Source: Methanothrix sp.
GTDB taxonomy: Archaea > Halobacteriota > Methanosarcinia > Methanotrichales > Methanotrichaceae
Reading direction: 5' to 3'
Assembly (NCBI GenBank): GCA_011620785.1
Contig: WOYM01000094.1
Span: 1 to 9,734 of the forward strand
DNA: 9,734 nt
In this document: one piece after another, positions 7,101 through 9,734 of the stretch
How the letters are laid out: each line of letters opens with the position of its first letter
Position numbering within the stretch: position 1 is the stretch's first letter
Position numbers and translations under genes: made by a program
Notes under the pieces: generated by a model
The model's input: the letters and a program-made list of their open reading frames with translations, nothing else
Told to the model about the DNA's origin: nothing
Databases searched by the model: none

Positions 7101-8320
7101 GATCCTTCCTCCAGAAATAGGGCTGCATCCTCCCAAGAGGAGACTGCAACATCCGGCAGCAGCATATGGCGGGAATAATCCTCTTTCATCCTTGCCATGC
7201 CGCCGCCGGTTATATTGAGAAGTATGATATCCTTTGAGGAGACGCTCTTCGCTTCTATCGTCTTTTGCAGCGCTGCCACAGCAACGGCAGGGGCATTGAG
7301 AATATCTATCTCCTCAGACTGCTCGAATAGGTCCCTGGCTTCCCCGGCCTCTTTGTCTGTGATTCCGTAAACCATGCCCTCCGTGGCCTTCAAGGCGTCT
7401 CTGACTCCGCCGGGCATGTCCAATGGCGGCTTGCGATTGAACAGGACATCATCGAACATATTCTCCTGGTATGGCTCGGGCTCCAGAGCCTTCCAAGCAT
7501 AGTAGATGGGGGCATTAGGTATATTCTGGGCCAGATGCAGCCTGGGCAAAGGAAGCTCCGGGTGGAAGCGGCCATCGTTTTTCAGCCGCAGGCTGGCCTC
7601 CCAGGCGGATATGCCTCCTGTGCCGCTTCCCACCGCCTGAAAATAGTGATCGGGCGTCCTTCCAATTGTTACCGCTGCATCCAGCATCACCGTTCCCATT
7701 CCATCCCGGCGGGCGATATTCCTCGCCCCGCCCTCGGGGGTGAAACCCTTTCGGGATTGCACCTTCTCTGCTATCTGAATGGCATCGAGGTAATCGCCTT
7801 TGACTGCGATCAGAGTTATTCTGCCTGGTGGTACAATCGTCCACATTCTTTCCAGGGCTTTTTCCGGAACAAATAAGACCAGCTCCTGGCCAGTCAGAGA
7901 TGCTATGTGGGCAAATGCGCGGGCGGTGTTTCCTGCTGAGGCCACCACCAGTGATGACCTTTCCCCCTTATCCAGGAGCATCTGCATGGTTGGCGCAGCT
8001 TCCAGGTCCTTGAAGCTGCAGGTGGGCAAATTTGCATCCTTCTCCGGCCAGTAGCCATTGAAGCTGATGTAAAGGTTCTCAAGATCAAGCTCCCTTGCCA
8101 ACCCCTGGCTTTTGTAGGTCACTGACCTTCCGGTTGCATTCTCTATGATACCCTTGACAGGAAGCCAGTCAATGAACCGCCAGATACCGGGAAGGTCCTT
8201 TATCTCCAGCTGCCTGGATTTGTACTCCGCCCGCAACAGCGAGCTATCATGAGGGCAGCTAAGGGAATATGGAGGCCGAACCGATCCATCGCTCACGCAT
8301 CTGAGCAGATATTCTCCCAT
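7097..8320 (-). CDS. Cysteate synthase (coenzyme M biosynthesis)
   Basis: A PLP enzyme that makes L-cysteate and phosphate from O-phospho-L-serine and sulfite. Cysteate is then converted to sulfopyruvate on the way to coenzyme M; this is the Methanosarcinales/Methanomicrobiales route, evolved from threonine synthase. The protein has 407 residues, the usual size. Features that fit are SCPHDSSLLRAEY near the N-terminus, WLPV and ITYKS-like VTYKSQGLAREL, GYWPEK, the PLP lysine in TCSFKDLEA (K104), SAGNTARAFAH, EGGARNIARRDGMGT, HYFQAVGSGTGGISAWEA (PLP phosphate loop) and LLNITGGG near the end. ATG at 8320 is chosen over the TTG at 8389 because MGEYLLRC matches the family N-terminus and GGTGAAGGT precedes it. 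It is the first gene of a five-gene operon and divergent from an HTH regulator. Threonine synthase is the main alternative; the SFKDLEA/RRDGMGT segments argue against it. Confidence 0.9.
   Translation of the reverse strand: MGEYLLRCVSDGSVRPPYSLSCPHDSSLLRAEYKSRQLEIKDLPGIWRFIDWLPVKGIIENATGRSVTYKSQGLARELDLENLYISFNGYWPEKDANLPTCSFKDLEAAPTMQMLLDKGERSSLVVASAGNTARAFAHIASLTGQELVLFVPEKALERMWTIVPPGRITLIAVKGDYLDAIQIAEKVQSRKGFTPEGGARNIARRDGMGTVMLDAAVTIGRTPDHYFQAVGSGTGGISAWEASLRLKNDGRFHPELPLPRLHLAQNIPNAPIYYAWKALEPEPYQENMFDDVLFNRKPPLDMPGGVRDALKATEGMVYGITDKEAGEARDLFEQSEEIDILNAPAVAVAALQKTIEAKSVSSKDIILLNITGGGMARMKEDYSRHMLLPDVAVSSWEDAALFLEEGS
7108..7112 (-). promoter_or_regulatory. Shine-Dalgarno site of the ABC ATPase gene
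   Basis: GGAGG on the minus strand, inside the last codons of cysteate synthase and exactly 7 nt before the GTG at 7100. It decides that start over the ATG-like position at 7136 and couples translation of the two genes. Confidence 0.75.
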
Positions 8321-8327
8321 GAGAGAT

Positions 8328-8336
8328 ACCTTCACC
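8328..8336 (-). promoter_or_regulatory. Ribosome site of cysteate synthase
   Basis: GGTGAAGGT on the minus strand. GGTGA complements the archaeal 16S 3' end 11 nt before the ATG at 8320, and AAGGT sits 7 nt before it. It supports the start at 8320. Confidence 0.55.
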
Positions 8337-8368
8337 AAAGGGAATATAACATTTTCTATTTGTGACCA

Positions 8369-8374
8369 TATTTT
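8369..8374 (-). promoter_or_regulatory. Possible TATA box of the coenzyme M operon
   Basis: AAAATA on the minus strand within GGATAAAATATGG. Transcription would start near 8346, giving a leader of about 26 nt that contains the ribosome site. A second AT-rich box, TTATAT (8344-8349), would give a leaderless message instead. The choice is uncertain. Confidence 0.3.
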
Positions 8375-8381
8375 ATCCTTT

Positions 8382-8389
8382 TTGTACAA
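8382..8389. promoter_or_regulatory. Palindrome TTGTACAA, possible operator
   Basis: A perfect 8-bp palindrome just upstream of the likely TATA box of the cysteate synthase operon. Two further base pairs on each side also match after one mismatch. Its GTACAA half recurs at 8430-8435 in the promoter of the divergent HTH gene. A site for that regulator is plausible but unproven. Confidence 0.35.
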
Positions 8390-8432
8390 GAATTACATCC
8401 GGCAGGCACGTTTAGGTTATATCCCAAAAGTA

Positions 8433-8440
8433 CAAATATT
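8433..8440 (+). promoter_or_regulatory. Weak TATA box of the HTH regulator gene
   Basis: CAAATATT is centred about 26 nt before the ATG at 8462, which has no Shine-Dalgarno site, so the message may be leaderless. A rival box, TTATAT at 8417-8422, would start transcription near 8446. Confidence 0.35.
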
Positions 8441-8461
8441 AGCTGTTGCATACCCAATAGT

Positions 8462-8977
8462 ATGCCAAATGTGGAAAGGGTGATGAGAGCTGCCTTTCAG
8501 TCGGATGAGAGCCTGCGTGATACTCTAAAGGAGGTAATCGGGGAGCTGGGGCTCTCTGCGCGTGAGTTCTCCCGGATCTCAGAGATACCCCAGAGCACTC
8601 TTTATAAGATCCTTTCCGGCCACCGGGAGCCGAATATCACCACTTTGCGCCAGATTGTGAAGACCATCCGCCAGCTGGAGGGCTCGGGAGGGGACTTCAT
8701 CGCCATCATCGCCGCCCGGCCGGTCCTGGACAAGATCAGCGAGAAGAAGATGAAGATAGGAGACCGGTTGCTGACATTGAGAGAGTATTCGGCAACTAAC
8801 ATCGAGGAGGCCATAATTGCCGCGGTGAGGGCGGAGAGAGATGGAGCCTCGGCTCTGGTCTGCGCTCCCATCGTCAGCCCTACGGTGGAAAAGCTGCTCA
8901 CCATTCCTGTGGCTACCATAATACCGCAAGAGAGCGTCGTCCGGGCGATTGAGGTTGCCGCCAGGAAGATCGAATAG
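8462..8977 (+). CDS. HTH transcriptional regulator with C-terminal sensor-like domain
   Basis: A 171-residue predicted DNA-binding protein. Residues 19-70 form a Cro/CI-type helix-turn-helix: LKEVIGELGLSAREFSRIS, then IPQSTLYKILSGHREPN as turn and recognition helix, then TLRQIVKTI. The C-terminal half (78-171) starts with IAIIAARPVLDKI and continues with alternating strands and helices (EEAIIAAVRAERDGASALVC, TVEKLLTIPVATIIP). That pattern recalls the sensory N-terminal domain of PrpR-type regulators; this is a resemblance by eye only. It is divergent from the cysteate synthase operon with a shared promoter region of about 140 bp, so control of coenzyme M synthesis, and of itself, is a natural hypothesis. 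The ATG at 8462 fits a leaderless start; ATG at 8483 is possible. Confidence 0.85.
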   Translation: MPNVERVMRAAFQSDESLRDTLKEVIGELGLSAREFSRISEIPQSTLYKILSGHREPNITTLRQIVKTIRQLEGSGGDFIAIIAARPVLDKISEKKMKIGDRLLTLREYSATNIEEAIIAAVRAERDGASALVCAPIVSPTVEKLLTIPVATIIPQESVVRAIEVAARKIE

Positions 8978-9034
8978 GATAGGATGGATTGAAATGAAAA
9001 ATGGTTTTATCATGCTCATGCATATTTGATAAGC

Positions 9035-9076
9035 CTCCTGCATAGGAGAAAAGGGTTTTGGAGAATTCAAATCTCC
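9035..9076. repeat. Two small hairpins between convergent genes
   Basis: CTCCT-GCAT-AGGAG (9035-9048) is followed by an A/T-rich spacer, then GGAGA-ATTCAAA-TCTCC (9060-9076). The second reaches into the last codons of the gene ending at 9067. Both could mark the end of the HTH transcript or of the opposing one, but the stems are only 5 bp and no long T tract follows. Confidence 0.3.
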
Positions 9077-9366
9077 ATTCGCTTGATCTCTTCGACCTCT
9101 TTGGCTGGTAGCATCTCCCACCATTCCAGCGGCGTAACGACTGTCACCCCTCTGCCTGCGCGTAACTCCTTTTTCGTTTTTATATAACCGTCGCGCTCCA
9201 ACCTTTTTATTGCCCCATTAACCTTTCCTGGAGTCCAGTCCAGTGCTTTGGCAAGCTCATACTCACTTGATCCAGGGATTTCATTTATCTTCTCGTAAAG
9301 CTGCCAATCAGTATCATATGCTTGCCTTCTACGCTTTTCGGTGGCCTTTACGGTCGATTTCATCAT
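9067..9366 (-). CDS. Winged-helix DNA-binding protein (MarR-like)
   Basis: A 99-residue basic protein. After a lysine/arginine-rich start (KATEKRRRQAY) comes a classic archaeal winged helix: LYEKINEIPGSSEYELAKAL, then WTPGKVNGAIKRLERDGYI as the recognition helix, then KTKKELRAGRGVTVVTPLEW as the beta wing. An acidic/basic tail ends in KEVEEIKRMEI. It resembles small MarR/ArsR-class regulators that are common in archaeal accessory regions and plasmids. It starts with two successive ATGs; the first (9366) lies 26 nt from a good TATA box and has no Shine-Dalgarno site, so the message is probably leaderless. It is divergent from the winged-helix gene at 9481 and convergent with the HTH regulator. 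The target is unknown. Confidence 0.85.
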   Translation of the reverse strand: MMKSTVKATEKRRRQAYDTDWQLYEKINEIPGSSEYELAKALDWTPGKVNGAIKRLERDGYIKTKKELRAGRGVTVVTPLEWWEMLPAKEVEEIKRMEI

Positions 9367-9388
9367 GCGAATATACAGGCGGCATGGG

Positions 9389-9396
9389 AATATAAA
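9389..9396 (-). promoter_or_regulatory. TATA box of the winged-helix gene at 9366
   Basis: TTTATATT on the minus strand, centred 26 nt before the ATG at 9366. It is a close match to the archaeal TATA consensus and predicts a transcript beginning at the start codon. Confidence 0.6.
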
Positions 9397-9450
9397 CGTT
9401 GTGGTGTATCCTACGGATCATTTGAATACATCAAGACGTTCATAAAAAGC

Positions 9451-9458
9451 TTTATATC
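9451..9458 (+). promoter_or_regulatory. TATA box of the terminal winged-helix gene
   Basis: TTTATATC, preceded by an A-run (AAAAAGC) that may act as the BRE, is centred 26 nt before the ATG at 9481. This predicts a leaderless transcript. Confidence 0.6.
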
Positions 9459-9462
9459 GTTG

Positions 9463-9474
9463 TAGTATATACTA
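9463..9474. promoter_or_regulatory. 12-bp palindrome TAGTATATACTA, candidate operator
   Basis: A perfect inverted repeat between the TATA box (9451-9458) and the predicted start of transcription at 9481. A protein bound here would block RNA polymerase or TFB. Such a position suits autorepression by the winged-helix protein encoded immediately downstream. Confidence 0.5.
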
Positions 9475-9480
9475 TGTACA

Positions 9481-9732
9481 ATGATAAACAGATTTGATGA
9501 GATGGTTCTGCTGAAGATCTGCAGGAAAACAAACATGAGTCCGCACAGCCACGTGCCTGCAGAGGCATTCAAGCGCGGCTTTCCGGGGAAAGAGGACCGG
9601 GCGCAGGATTCACTGGAAAAGCTCATCAAGCTCGGCTATGTGCAGAGGCACCCCACGAGGGGCGGCATGACTTACCAGATTTCAAAGGAAGGGCGGGATT
9701 TATGCAGGACCTTGAAAGAGAAGGGGCCTTAG
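9481..9732 (+). CDS. Small winged-helix protein (83 aa)
   Basis: An 83-residue predicted DNA-binding protein. It contains FDEMVLLKICRKTNMSPHSH, then EDRAQDSLEKLIKLGYVQRH, which matches the recognition helix and first wing strand of a winged helix, then RGGMTYQISKEGRDLCRTL, the second strand and final helix. It is complete in the window, with TAG at 9730-9732. It has no Shine-Dalgarno site; the TATA box 26 nt upstream suggests a leaderless message. The 12-bp palindrome in its promoter suggests self-control. A second frame opens inside its end and runs off the window, so it may be the first gene of a small operon. The size and layout would suit an antitoxin-type regulator, but no toxin is visible. 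Confidence 0.8.
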   Translation: MINRFDEMVLLKICRKTNMSPHSHVPAEAFKRGFPGKEDRAQDSLEKLIKLGYVQRHPTRGGMTYQISKEGRDLCRTLKEKGP

Positions 9733-9734
9733 GA
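9702..9734 (+). CDS. Possible overlapping downstream gene, 3' cut by window edge
   Basis: An ATG at 9702 opens a frame of 11 codons (MQDLEREGALG) that is still open at the last base. It overlaps the end of the winged-helix gene by 31 nt and has a purine-rich GGAAGGGCGGG stretch just before it. This is too short to judge; it may be chance. Confidence 0.15.
   Translation, partial: MQDLEREGALG

Noticed and set aside
7097..8320. Threonine synthase
   Set aside because: The fold is related, but the active-site and RRDGMGT segments, the length and the family N-terminus fit cysteate synthase better.
8579..9124. 181-residue minus-strand frame opposite the HTH gene
   Set aside because: Low-order composition, no motif, and it overlaps two better supported genes.
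9404..9430. TGTAT...ATACA inverted repeat between the two winged-helix genes
   Set aside because: Only 5 bp with a 17-nt spacer; expected by chance in AT-rich DNA.
9476..9481. Third GTACAA copy at the terminal gene's start
   Set aside because: Only the 6-mer matches, with no extended AATT/TATT part, and it overlaps a start codon; likely chance.

Overview
The window looks like a piece of a methanogenic archaeon's chromosome, most probably of the Methanosarcinales and perhaps Methanothrix-like. The strongest clue is a cysteate synthase (7097-8320), the coenzyme M pathway enzyme of Methanosarcinales and Methanomicrobiales. Other clues are archaeal TATA boxes about 26 nt upstream of several start codons that lack a Shine-Dalgarno site, GGAGG/GGTGA-type ribosome sites elsewhere, and a crowd of small winged-helix proteins. 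The genus is inferred, not shown.

Left part (1-2645, + strand): the 3' part of a large superfamily 2 helicase gene whose start lies outside the window. It carries an HNH nuclease module near its C-terminus and is followed, with a ribosome site overlapping its stop codon, by a small winged-helix-like protein. This pair is visibly more AT-rich than the operon to its right and looks like an accessory, defence-type locus.

Middle left (2646-3508): a 51-residue two-helix membrane protein on the minus strand, divergent from a small TPR protein on the plus strand.

Centre (3509-8320, minus strand): a tight five-gene operon. In transcription order it holds cysteate synthase, a soluble single-domain ABC ATPase, a HypB/UreG-like P-loop GTPase with extra cysteine pairs, a protein with a CdhE/RnfB-like four-cysteine iron-sulfur domain, and an HI0933-family flavoprotein. 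The first four genes overlap, with GTGA and TTGA junctions and then a 29-nt overlap; the fifth follows after 19 nt. The first gene makes the coenzyme M precursor cysteate. The next three look like a nucleotide-driven metal- or cofactor-assembly set, with no membrane partner for the ABC protein. This is the best candidate for an undescribed system here.

Right part (8321-9734): a divergent HTH regulator beside cysteate synthase, with a repeated GTACAA element in the shared promoter region. Beyond it lie two divergent small winged-helix genes. The last has a perfect 12-bp palindrome between its TATA box and start codon, and a possible overlapping downstream reading frame runs off the edge.

No tRNA, rRNA, CRISPR array or insertion sequence was seen. 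No gene-free stretch exceeds 150 bases.
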